From contig OZ010572.1 of assembly GCA_963932145.1 (NCBI GenBank), forward strand, positions 80,783,549 through 80,847,548: a stretch of DNA of 64,000 bases. The letters are read 5' to 3'. Positions 33,271-43,474 of this stretch are shown here, one piece after another. The position numbers were made by a program, and so were the translations under genes. How positions within the stretch are numbered: position 1 is the stretch's first letter; each line of letters opens with the position of its first letter. The notes beneath the pieces are model-generated. The model ran no database searches and was not told the DNA's origin. It saw only the letters and a program-made list of their open reading frames with translations. This DNA comes from Acanthosepion lycidas. Its lineage: Eukaryota > Mollusca > Cephalopoda > Sepiida > Sepiidae.

Positions 33271-34320
33271 CTATCTGCAACAGAAGGAAGAAAGGTTCAC
33301 TACAATGTTAAATATTCCTTCCCATACACTGAAGAGCTGTTGCTGACATAAATTGTATTTGTACTTGGATATTGCTTGAAGCAAGAAGAGACAGAAATAA
33401 AAAAAAACCAAAACAAAAAACCAAAAAAACAAACGACGTAATTATTTTGCTTTCAAATTGAAGTTCTTCTACTGGTTTTCATGAGTTAATGTTCACTCTT
33501 CACATTGTATTTGTATTCTTAAACCTTTTCCCTTTATTCTAGATCTTGTCTTTCTCGGTCGATTTTAAGCTTTCTTATTTTCACATCTGAATAATTGCGA
33601 CGTTGCGTGGTCTAAACGGCGCCAAATTAATGTAACGTTGTGTTTTATGAAGAAAGGTTTGAAGAAGGAAGATACATTCTTCCTCGTGGGGTGTTTCGTG
33701 TGCTAATCGTCTATTGTTTGACTGGTTGCATTTTACGACACATAAAGACATGTTGGGTTATTTAAGGTCAAAATATATTTTTTACAATTATATTTCTGTC
33801 TATCGACATTGCTCATGATGCGAGTATATGTGTAAACAATTTATACTTGGCTCTATGGTTAGGTATATGTCGTAACTATAATTGAGTCTATGGCTAGACA
33901 TTTATCATGTTCAGAATGCAGTCAATGTGAAGACAATGGTCGTGGTTATACGTGCGTCCGTTTTGAATGCAGATTTATAACTACGCTTGTAAAAGAGAGA
34001 AAAAAATGAAATAAAAGTAGATACAAAACTTAATAATATCTATAATAGAAAGTTAATGAAACAGTCTCAGTTTGGTGGCATTTAAACTTGAGTCTATAGG
34101 TAGAAATGCCTCAGTTCATATCTTCATCTGTGTATATACAGGATTTGATTGGTCAATTGTCGTCATTTTATATTTTTAATTTCGCGCATGCGCGTTGTTT
34201 GTTTCTGATTTCGTCGACTTCACTTTATAGTAGGGTCAGTTGGGCACTGTCTGTGATGAAAGGAGCACCATAATGCAATTCACTCCGCATTAAATTTGCA
34301 AACGGCATGCTGTACTGCTT
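33271..34320. other. No recognised feature
   Basis: AT-rich; short frames only. TTTCGCGCATGCGCG near 34190 is palindromic but isolated. Confidence 0.35.
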
Positions 34321-34329
34321 GTCATTCGC

Positions 34330-34785
34330 ATTGGAAACTCCAATACGGACATTTCAGAATGTTCGGGTATCAATTTGAAGACAGTGCAGAGAATTCAGAA
34401 AAAGTTGGATGTGTCTAATGATGATTACGAAGATGTTTGGGTGAGCACTAGTGACTGTGACGTTATGCCTCCATTCATCTTCCCACTCAACACGGAGACC
34501 TACATCAAGTGCCTTGAGGAGGTTATGCTGCTCTGGGTCAAGAGGGTGATTGCTGGAAGACCCTATATCTGGCAACAGGACTTTGTACCATGACTCACAA
34601 GCATGATAAACCATTCATGGCTGTCAAACAATTTTTGCGACTACATCAGCCATTACATCTGGCCACCTAACTCCCCATACTGCTAACCCCTTGATTATTA
34701 TGTGTAGGGTGCGGTTGAGCGAGAGACCAACAAAACATTCTATCCTGACAATCCAATGTCTGTCCATAGTCTCAAGTATAAACAC
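34330..34785 (+). pseudogene. DD37D (maT-like) Tc1/mariner transposase, internally deleted
   Basis: Helix-turn-helix part GNSNTDISECSGINLKTVQR (about 34330-34400). The catalytic part follows: VMPPFIFPLNTETYIKCLEE, AGRPYIWQQD, NHSWLSNNFCDYISHYIWPP and PLDYYV. The Asp of QQD and the Asp of PLD are separated by 37 codons, hence DD37D. The segment with the first Asp is missing and three in-frame stops lie in the second half. A second copy of the family is at 55430-55910 on the minus strand. Confidence 0.82.
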
Positions 34786-34996
34786 CAGAATGTTCGGGTA
34801 TCAATTTGAATAATTGAATTTGAATTATTGAATAAATTTACTCTGGTATTTCCACATATTTTTGTTTAGTTTTCGTAAATATATCTGTTAAAATGAGATG
34901 TCAGTGTTATTGATCGTTGCTAAATTTCATTCTATAGCTAGGCCTTTTGGTGTTTATACTTGAGACTATGGACAGACATTGGATTGTCAGGATAGA
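34739..34996. repeat. Perfect 49-bp inverted repeat, 160-bp spacer
   Basis: Arms 34739-34787 and 34948-34996 are exact complements (TCTATCCTGACAATCCAATG... ). The spacer begins with a 25-bp exact copy of transposase sequence from 34353 (CAGAATGTTCGGGTATCAAT). No TA duplication. Confidence 0.95.
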
Positions 34997-35094
34997 TTGA
35001 ACGCAAGTGAAGCACGGGAAAACATCGCATAACCTATCTAGCGAGCTTGAATAAATTAATAGTGGAACAATTTCAAGGGGAGATAACAAAAATA

Positions 35095-35175
35095 TAACAG
35101 TCATTAAGAGTTACAAAAAACGGGAAATTATGTAGGGTCATGATCACCTACGTCTTGAGGTTATGCAGAACATAG
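35095..35175 (+). pseudogene. LINE 3' terminal scrap
   Basis: Reads like SYKKREIM-GHDHLRLEVM, the decayed form of RATKDRxLWRxMITYVL seen at the end of the RTE-like family. Confidence 0.5.
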
Positions 35176-35287
35176 AAAAAGAGAATTATTCTGTAGAATT
35201 ATAACTGGAAAGCTTAATTCTTTAATATGAAGACATTTCATCTTCTGATTTCCAAATCGCTGCTCTGTAGAACTGGCTCCCTGTAAC

Positions 35288-35596
35288 TTAATAGACAATC
35301 ATAACCTGTTCAAGTCTTGCGTTAAACTTTAATCTTCCCAAAATATCCTCATAAACTGTGCGTCTTACACTGTAATATTCTACCTCAAGTGGCTCTAGAA
35401 CCTTGTACAGGGTAAACATCACTGTGAAAATATCGGTTTTCATATCTAATTTTACTTCTAAATATCTAAAAAGGCACAATAACTCTAAAGATATAGGCTG
35501 ATTCAATCTAAAAATATTACTCGTTTCTATAATTTTAAAATTGCTAAAGCCACTTATTCGTATAGTTTTAGTATTGGTGATAAGGAAATTGAACAT
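35288..35596 (-). pseudogene. Unknown coding-like frame, repeated at 23030-23205
   Basis: A 102-codon frame without stops: KIIETSNIFRLNQPISLELL, CLFRYLEVKLDMKTDIFTVM, FTLYKVLEPLEVEYYSVRRT, VYEDILGRLKFNARLEQVMI. The last two blocks recur, broken, at 23030-23205. I do not recognise a domain. It lies next to LINE scraps; a mobile-element origin is more likely than a host exon. Confidence 0.45.
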
Positions 35597-35869
35597 AGAC
35601 TATCCTTCAGTTGGCGTAGTTTTGAACAACACCGCACGTTGCTACAGAAGCAAAATCTAAAGACACCTCTCAATAGTCTCTTCACATCGACACTTATATG
35701 GATGTCATGCGTGGCGCCAAACCTGTTAAGCTGTAGGCAGCCACTTTTTTTTCAGATGAATGATTACAAATGGCTTCCAGCGAATGAACGCTGTAGGTCT
35801 TAGCGGGAACCATTATTCTTTGAACCCGGTGTACTGGCGCTACAGAATCATCAAAAAAATGAACATAAA

Positions 35870-36180
35870 TTGCATAAACGATATTGTTTGCGGACTTTCA
35901 ACAATAGCAGCAACTAAAATGAATAGTATGTATAACTGAAAAAGAAAATAATGACATAATTAAAACACTGGGTGTCCACACTATTTCAAACATGAAGGAA
36001 GCCCACATTAGTACTAGAAGGAGCAATAACAGTTACTGTACTTGAGAAACTGATTTTCCAGAAAATCACTTATAATAGAAAGATTGTATAAATTTCGAGT
36101 CATTGTAGCACTGGGTACTCGATCAATCAATGCCGAGTGTTTTTACCTATAAAGAAACAACTATTATTACCATCATATAT
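35870..36180 (+). repeat. Interspersed repeat F, copy
   Basis: AACAATAGCAGCAACTAAAA, AAATAATGACATAATTAAAA, AGAAGGAGCAATAACAGTTA and ACTCGATCAATCAATGCCGA match the other F copies in order. Confidence 0.7.
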
Positions 36181-36479
36181 AATAAATATATATATTTACA
36201 ATTGTATTCAATTTGGGGTTGGTTAAAAAAAAAAATATATATATTCATTTGAACGTCTCTATGCTGATCATTTCCAAATCTTTGTCACTTTTTATCTATC
36301 CAGTATATACCTGGCCAATCATATTCGAGGATACACGTCTACTATGGCGGCTGTCCAATCCCTATTATAGACGCTTGCTCATTTGTGTTTATTCAACACC
36401 TACAAAGCCCACCTGCAGTTTATACTGCAACTATGCTTAGCACACCTTATTTACATTTTCTGGGAAAAGAGCGGGTGAT

Positions 36480-36770
36480 CTAGCGTCATCAACAATTTGA
36501 ACAATACCAGCACGCTCAAGCCCTCAGCCACGAATGACTTGTGACTTCGTGCTAGCTCAGCTAACGGCGGCACCCAAGGGCTCCGAATACCCAATTTAAC
36601 TCACAAGGCTTGTGTATGGTTTTCAAGCCCTTTCAGGCATAATGACGTCGACCCCTCCAGTCTGAAAACCTTAGACAGTATCCTTCCTGACAAATCGACC
36701 ATAGTGAAATTCGAACCTGGTCTCATGGTCAGAATTTGAGCGTTCTAATCACTCGGCTATGTGCCAATTA
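36480..36770 (-). mobile_element. tRNA-derived SINE (family U)
   Basis: Minus strand: TGGCACATAGCCGAGTGATT (A box TAGCCGAGTG), then ACCAGGTTCGAATTTCAC (B box), at tRNA-like spacing. The body runs left to about 36480. Head unrelated to families S and T. The only copy seen in this window. Confidence 0.85.
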
Positions 36771-37034
36771 TCTATCCAATAACTGCTCAACAGGCTTAAA
36801 GTGGTCTTTTATAGAAATCTTTACCCCTATAGTCCGTTATTTCTTTCTCATGATTGTGATTTATTTTCAGTGTTTCTCTCGATTATTAAAAATATCACTT
36901 TTTCGTCCCAAGGGTTTATCTGAATTGTTTTCATTATTTTTCATATAGACTAAGTATCTTAAACAAAACCTTTTTTTAAAGATTTTCTCAGTATGAATTG
37001 AATTCTTGATAATCAAATTCACTGTTTTCTGATT

Positions 37035-37375
37035 TAATATCTATATCAATAAAACACAAACTAGAAGCCGACTATTTACATTATTCGGACTATTGTCCTC
37101 ATATTTGTCGCCATATTCATTACAACGCTTCGGCCGTTGTACGCTCCGGCCTTCTTTAGGTAGTTGGAATGTCGAACTGAACCCTTTATTTCGCTCACTG
37201 GGGTAGACTGTTCTAGTTTCACGTGCCATGTTTAATGGATGTCAGTTATCATTTATCTCCTGTTAATTCCCCTCTAAAAATTCTCCACTGCCTTACCCGG
37301 GTACTGAACTCACACTGTTTTGGGTCCTGTCACTGGATATAACTAACGCCTTTATCCACTGTGCCATGTGTCCTG
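37035..37375 (-). mobile_element. tRNA-headed SINE with hammerhead-like tail (family T)
   Basis: Minus strand: TGGCACAGTGGATAAAGGCG (A box), GTGTGAGTTCAGTACCC (B-box-like), a ~170-bp body, then a tail with GGCCGGAGCGTACAACGGCC. The helix-II-like stem GGCCG/CGGCC is intact here, but the CUGA and GAAA boxes are each altered. The diverged copy is 7835-8172. Confidence 0.75.
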
Positions 37376-37530
37376 AAGAAGGCCGGAGCGTACAACGACC
37401 GAAACGTTGTAATAAATATGGTGACAAAGATGAGGACAATAGTCCGAATAATTTAAATAATGTACATAATACCTCATCTCAGAAATATAGACAGATATTA
37501 GAAGCCGACTGTCCTAATTATTTAAAGGAA
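37370..37530 (+). repeat. Second family T tail, inverted against the SINE head; strict hammerhead core
   Basis: The tail alone, on the plus strand, abuts the start of the minus-strand SINE head at 37370. It has CTGAAGA (37373-37379), a helix-II-like stretch (GGCCGGAGCG...CGACC) and GAAAC (37401-37405). It then follows the tail at 7835-7880 (TACCTCATCTCAGAAATATA). Confidence 0.7.
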
Positions 37531-37552
37531 AGCAGGAAAAATAAAGAAAGTA

Positions 37553-37653
37553 TTATGTTGATGCAAAAATAATGACGTAATAATGTCGTTTTTCGACGTT
37601 AAAAAATACGTTAAAAACGACATTATTACGTCACTATTTTTGCACCAACCTAA
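37553..37653. mobile_element. Palindromic mariner-type MITE
   Basis: Long subtype. The left end has TTATGTTGATG in place of TTAGGTTGGTG; the right end is canonical. TA on both sides. The palindrome is intact apart from the left end. Confidence 0.92.
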
Positions 37654-38284
37654 TACAATATATTAAACATTATTCAATCTCAAACTAAAATATTAGCCGC
37701 TGAATTATTTTATTCGTCTTTTCGTAGATGGGAAAGAGATGTGGATAAATGTCGTCCGACTCGAAACAGAAATCAGCTAATTGGGCTCGAATTTCTGTTA
37801 AGACCTCTTCTGAATCCTTTTACTAATAACTTTGTGAAAGGCATGAGTCCAGTTCTCCTTGGCTTCTCATCAGGATTTAATGTAAAGCACGCTCATATTA
37901 GAATCAAACAAAGCAAAGCGGAAATAGATTACGGCACACTTTCATCAAATAATCTGTTCATCCACTGACAGGATTGTTTCAGCTGTTGGTAGAATGAACT
38001 TACTGATATTTTAAGACACCCTTGATGGTCACGCGACAGCTCGTTGAGGAGCATATTCAGCTTTCTGTGGTGAAGAGACGCGCGCCAATACTTTTTCTAA
38101 AGAAACCGAAGAGATAGAAAACAAAAAGAAAAAGAAAATATACCGTGTCCCAAAACGGAATCCAGTACAGTCCTTGTCAATATTATTCGTCTTTTTTCAT
38201 ATACTTGCTTTTTTATATGGATTCAAATTTAGCTATATGGGACAATTTTCTACTTAGATATATTTAACTGTAAGTTTGTAGGAC
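37654..38284. other. Unclassified; 75-codon frame without recognised domain
   Basis: The frame 37741-37968 (MDKCRPTRNRNQLIGLEFLL...) is fairly complex in composition but matches nothing I know and has no repeat partner here. An A-rich purine run lies near 38110. Confidence 0.3.
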
Positions 38285-38500
38285 TGACGACTGAACTCTC
38301 TTGGGTTCCGGAACCCGGACGAGGCTCTGCCGAAGGGCAGAGACTCGTTCGTGGTGGTTGACTGCTCCTGAACTCGTTTATGCGTGTTCAAATAGGGAAT
38401 ATTTTTGGCCGAGCCTACGGGCTCGGAGATCCCACGTTAAATACGGCCTTATTCCACATGTAACCCTCGTGTGGAGGGTAGCTAAATATCACTCTTTTCC
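38285..38500 (+). repeat. GC-rich interspersed repeat G, copy 2
   Basis: GGAACCCGGACGAGGCTCTG, CCTACGGGCTCGGAGATCCC, ACGTTAAA and CCTCGTGTGGAGGGTAGCTA in the order of copy 1 at 32090-32365. Confidence 0.7.
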
Positions 38501-38631
38501 ACTTTCAAATGACATCATACAGACGTGTTTTGATATCCCTACTCATGAAGTAATTGAACTGGTCGTTCCAGCTCAGCGCAAAGCTTGAGATCGACCAATT
38601 AACCATTGTTATTCTAACGTACTTCTGAACA

Positions 38632-38654
38632 AAAAAAAAAAAAAAAAAAAAAAA
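38632..38654. repeat. Poly-A tract
   Basis: 23 consecutive A. The neighbouring 38655-39225 shows no feature I recognise. Confidence 0.9.
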
Positions 38655-39225
38655 CGGACATGTCTAAAAGGCACTGAGAACTTTGTTCATTACAGTCACC
38701 ATAAAAAGGAATAAATGTCCTGTAGCAGAAACTCATGTTTTTGTATGCTTCACCTAAATAACTACATCCCCCACAAACTTTTAACCTCCATAGTGGCGCA
38801 TAATTTAATTCAAAGACTATACAAGCAGAAAGTTTTTCTCTCTAAACTTATGCGGAAAGCACACATCAGATCAACTTAAAGAACCGAGCCTTTGTAAAAA
38901 AATTTTAAACGTTTGAGTGTACGTTTGATATCTCCGGTGTCGTATCATGTCGATTGTTTTTAATTATTGTCTCGAATCTATCGGCATCAATCCCAACTCT
39001 TGTTACCGGACTGTGAAGTGCTGTTCTGCATGAACAGCCCAGCACAAACATGCGTAAGCTACTTTTAACACGTCAGGCCGTAGTATAACTCTTAATACGT
39101 GGCCTTGTAAAAGTGATAACTGGCAGGCAACCTGATGCTGACAATAAAAGAAGAGATTGGCCCCGGCAAACACTGAGAAGAAGAAGAATTTGGCATAAAC
39201 AAAACTGCTAGAAAAACTTATGTTA

Positions 39226-39327
39226 TTAGGTTGGTGCAAAAATAATGACGTGATAATGTCGTTTTTTTACGTATTTTTTAAAGTCAAAAAACGACATTAT
39301 TACGTCATTATTTTTGCACCAACGTAA
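39226..39327. mobile_element. Palindromic mariner-type MITE
   Basis: Long subtype; TA at 39224-39225 and 39328-39329; centre with TTTTTTTACGTATTTTTTAA. Right end CCAACGTAA, one change from canonical. Confidence 0.93.
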
Positions 39328-39529
39328 TATAATTCACTGGCAGCAAAAAAAAAAAAAAAAAAAAAAATATGATGAAGAAATCTATTATGTGAAATGAATA
39401 TGGAACAGTATATTTATATTTTTTACAAATTATATTTTGGAGATTGTCAAGTGCGTATTAAAAATGAGAGGAGAAAGATCAATTCATAACATTTGATGTG
39501 GTGTAATTTTTAAGCTGGTCTTTTTTAGT

Positions 39530-39876
39530 GAGTTCACTTCTAACTGTGAGCTCCACATATTCGATCTTGTGACACCTATAAACTACGCTTATAAAATCAT
39601 TTTAGATAACTCGTCGTGGTGTAATTGTTACCAAGCTTGTATAGCTAAATCAATTACGATGGAGTAGTGAGTTCGATCCTCACTGGATGCTCCACGCATT
39701 CGTCATTGTGTCACATCTAAACGCCAAGGAAATAATTTCGGAGATCTTGATATGGTGTAATGGTTAATAGTTTGTCTTACTAGATAAATTACAATTCAGT
39801 AGTGAGTTCGATTCTCATTGGATGCTTCACACATTCGTCATTGTGCAACATCTAAACGCTTAGAAAATAATTTCCT
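39530..39876 (+). repeat. Long-form tRNA-like monomers at the edge of the satellite
   Basis: Diverged units: about 39530-39615, 39618-39748 and 39749-39876 (128 bp). The second has a tRNA-like plan: GTGGTGTAATTGTTACC (A-box side), AGTGAGTTCGATCCTCACT (a T arm with perfect 5-bp stem and TTCGATC loop) and a CGTGG/CCACG pairing of the ends. They are longer than the array monomers by a ~25-30-bp segment between the arms. Confidence 0.8.
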
Positions 39877-40770
39877 GATATGGTGTAATGATTAACAATT
39901 TAGTAGTCAGTTCGATTCTCAATGGATGCTTCACACATTCGTCATTGTGCAACATCTAAACGCTTAGAAAATAATTTCACGATATGGTGTAATGATTAAC
40001 AATTTAGTAGTGAATTTGATTCTCACTGGATGCTTCACACATTCGTCACTGTGCAACATCTAAACGCTTAGAAAATAATTTCCCGATATGGTGTAATGAT
40101 TAACAATTTAATAGTCAGTTCGATTCTCAATGGATGCTTCACACATTCGTCATTGTGCAACATCTAAACGCTTAGAAAATAATTTCACGATATGGTGTAA
40201 TGATTAACAATTTAGTAGTGAATTTGATTCTCACTGGATGCTTCACACATTCGTCACTGTGCAACATCTAAACGCTTAGAAAATAATTTCCCGATATGGT
40301 GTAATGATTAACAATTTAATAGTCAGTTCGATTCTCAATGGATGCTTCACACATTCGTCATTGTGCAACATCTAAACGCTTAGAAAATAATTTCCTGATA
40401 TGGTGTAATGATTAACAATTTAGTAGTCAGTTCGATTCTCACTGGATGCTTCACACATTCGTCATTGTGCAACATCTAAACGCTTAGAAAATAATTTCCC
40501 GATATGGTGTAATGATTAACAATTTAATAGTCAGTTCGATTCTCAATGGATGCTTCACACATTCGTCATTGTGCAACATCTAAACGCTTAGAAAATAATT
40601 TCACGATATGGTGTAATGATTAACAATTTAGTAGTGAATTTGATTCTCACTGGATGCTTCACACATTCGTCACTGTGCAACATCTAAACGCTTAGAAAAT
40701 AATTTCCCGATATGGTGTAATGATTAACAATTTAGTAGTGAGTTCGATTCTCATTGGGTGCACCACATTT
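39877..40770 (+). repeat. 104-bp tRNA-like satellite, nine monomers
   Basis: GATATGGTGTAATGATTAAC begins at 39877, 39981, 40085, 40189, 40293, 40397, 40501, 40605 and 40709: exactly 104 bp each time, the last monomer partial. Each keeps the T-arm-like GTTCGATTCTC (or GAATTTGATTCTC) and the spacer CACACATTCGTCA...AACGCTTAGAAAATAATTTC. Two variants (TTCGATTCTCAATGG and TTTGATTCTCACTGG) tend to alternate, suggesting a 208-bp dimer. Not functional tRNA genes: the anticodon region is deleted. Confidence 0.95.
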
Positions 40771-41197
40771 TTGGCTTTAGAAAATTCCCATAACATTTGT
40801 GTGTGTGAGGCATGGAGAAATATTATAAATTTCAGTGTCTTTGGAATGAGGGTCTAAAGAATTTTGGTAGCAGCATAATTGGTCACGCACAGTACCAAGT
40901 TTGAACGTGTGACCTAAGAAAAATTTCCAATTTTTATAGCCGTTTGGGAACTCCAAAAGGCTTGACAAAAATATATTTTTTTTATTCTCGCTTCTTATTA
41001 ACTAAAAAGTGTTTTTTCGTCCACGTCTGCAAATGCGTGACTTTTATTTTTATAACCTTCAACATATGTTCGGCCTCGATAAATTTTTGACGGTTTTGCC
41101 TGATTCCTATTTTTACACAATTTTTTTTTTTAACACAGATTTTATTCACGTTTATCCACGTTTATTTACCGAATCTTAGCGAGTTTTTTTCCATATA
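40771..41197. other. No recognised feature
   Basis: AT-rich sequence; no repeat partner seen. Confidence 0.35.
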
Positions 41198-41384
41198 CAG
41201 TGTAACCCGGATATAAGAGACCCGGATATAAGTGAAACTCGGATATAAGAGAGATTTTCTCTGGTCCCAAATTAGAGCCTATGTTAATGTATATATAATA
41301 GACCAAACCCGGATATAAGAGAAACCAGGATATAAGAGACTTCTTCTCCGGTCCCGACAACTCTCTTATATCCGGGTTACACTG
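41198..41384. mobile_element. pogo/Tigger-like MITE, 187 bp
   Basis: Ends CAGTGTAACCCGGATATAAG and its complement, with TA at 41196-41197 and 41385-41386. CCCGGATATAAGAGA-type subrepeats occur throughout. The inverted ends and TA target fit pogo/Tigger-type elements. A second copy in the opposite orientation is at 51884-52054. Confidence 0.85.
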
Positions 41385-41796
41385 TACTCGACTCTACCAT
41401 TTAGAATAGATTATTTAACATTGAAACGGTAGGTAAAAATGTATTTTTCGGGATTTTATTTAGGTAAGAATAACTGCAAATTTTTATTGAAATATATTTT
41501 ATGTATTAGCTTTAGGTGTGTGGATTTAAGTTGTAAATAAATGAGGAAGTAAAGGATGTTTTCGGTTCATTCATCCCAAATAATGTAAAGTTACATATTG
41601 CAAATATTAATTCACCCCAAGAAATTATAAATTTTAAATCAAAGTCTGTTTTTTTTTTATTATTAAATTTTTGTAACTCTTTTGAAATTATACATTTTAA
41701 ATTAAAATTTGAACAAAAATAACTGCAATCCTCAAAATGAAAAATTGCCCAAAATCAGGGAGTTACATTTCGTAAGTGCAAATAATATTCAAAGTA

Positions 41797-41876
41797 TTAG
41801 GTTGGTGCAAAAATAACGTCGGTTTTTGACGTTAAAAAATAGGTCAAAAACCGACATTATTTTTGCACCAACCTAA
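41797..41876. mobile_element. Palindromic mariner-type MITE, 80 bp
   Basis: Short subtype; inner sequence CGTCGGTTTTTGACG. TA on both sides (41795-41796, 41877-41878). Confidence 0.93.
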
Positions 41877-42404
41877 TACTTACAAGAAATTTTCATGACT
41901 TAAAAAAGTAAAGAAATAAAAAAAATGTTTTTTGCTTGTTTATCAAGGGGAGCGCGACGTTTACCCAACACTTAGAAATAGCGCACCCGTGTCGCCCACA
42001 TTTGAGGCGATCGCAAAGTTCAGCCACTCCGGGTTAAGATGGAAGGGTCTCGCTCTGGGAGAATTTTGTATGAATTTTAGTAAATATAAATTCTTTTTAT
42101 TTCCAGGTGAATTAATATTTTGGAGTGAATGATGAGTTAAATTATGAAATCCATTGTAAAATACAAAAAAAAAAAAAAAAAGCAAAACAAAACAAAAAGC
42201 AAAAAACAAAAGAAATAACAAAAAACAAACAAAAAACATGATATCAATTCTGTAAATCCTGTTTTCATAGTTTTCCGAGTGATTAGAACTTCATAACTAT
42301 AAGAGAACATTACATTTAACCCATTAAAATATTTTAATTTACACATGTTTTAATTTAACGCCGATTAAAAGTGCCATTCGTTCCGTAGCTCTCACCTATA
42401 TATA

Positions 42405-42502
42405 TTAGGTTGGTGCAAAAATAATGACGCAATAATGTCGTTTTTTTACGTATTTTTTAACGTCAAAAAACGACATTATTACGTCATTATTTTTGCACCA
42501 AC

Positions 42503-42506
<4 letters not shown>
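42405..42506. mobile_element. Palindromic mariner-type MITE inside a (TA)n tract
   Basis: Long subtype with canonical ends; the TA targets are part of a TA microsatellite that continues at 42507-42539. Confidence 0.93.
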
Positions 42507-42539
<33 letters not shown>

Positions 42540-42541
<2 letters not shown>

Positions 42542-43470
42542 AAACGTTCAAGTAGACATGCCGAGTACCTAGTAGAAGTGTTGACACAACAAAGTAGATA
42601 GAATGTGAAATAATGTTTCCATGGCAACTCTGGGTAGATGCAAGAAATTCCTGACATTCTCTCAAAGCACCTTCCTTCGGCTCAGCGGCAGGCGGGCGGG
42701 CGCCTTGTTCGTCAATATCAGGTCTCACTGACCCGGCTATTCCGGCGCCAGTAAGAAGGAAAAACAAAGATTTTGGCGCAAAAAATCTCCGAAGACGCTT
42801 AGATCCCTGAACATACCTTATTCTACGCACATTTGCATGTTCGACTACAGATTCCCGTACATGATTACAAAAAAAAAAAAAAAAAAAAAAATCACTTCAG
42901 TTCATAGTCTGAATCATATACACATATACATAGATTTTTTTTTCATTTGTTCCTCAGGAGTGTTCGCAACATTTTTAATTTTGTCTCAGGTATGAAATGG
43001 GGACAAAAGGAAATCCCGTTTGAACTCCGATTTTAGTTATAGTCAGATACATAACTATACGTGATGATTCTAGACTTTCTATCATGATTTGTCATATTAT
43101 AAAGTCAAGCATTATTAAGTGGCGAGAACAGTAGAAGAAGAGTAATCAAGAAGACAGGAGACAACGATTGAAGGTACGGAAATTTTTACGCGGTTTGCAA
43201 TAATTTAAAGATAAAATAATCTGGTTGGTTACGCGGTGAAAGAGAAAATGCCAGAACGAAGCAAGAAAAAATATTATAGGCTGTCATCATTTAAATATAA
43301 AACTGCCCTATCAATATTACATTATCTTAATATTTAGTGGATTAGAGATTTGAAATTACAATGAAAGCGTAAAGTATTGACACAGGAATACACAGAGTAA
43401 ATAAGATGATTATATATTAAAGATATTTAATTAGAATATTCATAGACAGAAAGGAAACGACAGGAACTCC
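42540..43470. other. No recognised gene; short GC-rich island
   Basis: 42640-42800 is GC-rich (GGCAGGCGGGCGGGCGCC) but shows no domain. Poly-A near 42868. 43130-43290 is loosely similar to 47195-47355. Confidence 0.35.
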
Positions 43471-43474
43471 TGAA

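Noticed and set aside
35288-35596. Host exon
   Set aside because: A decayed relative elsewhere in the window and adjacent LINE scraps favour a mobile-element origin; no splice evidence.
37741-37968. Small host gene
   Set aside because: No domain, no relative in the window and no supporting signals; left as unclassified.
39877-40770. CRISPR array or a cluster of functional tRNA genes
   Set aside because: Spacers are not unique, so it is not CRISPR. The anticodon region is deleted, so the units cannot be working tRNAs.
42640-42830. CpG-island promoter
   Set aside because: Short and isolated, with no adjacent gene; composition alone is not enough.
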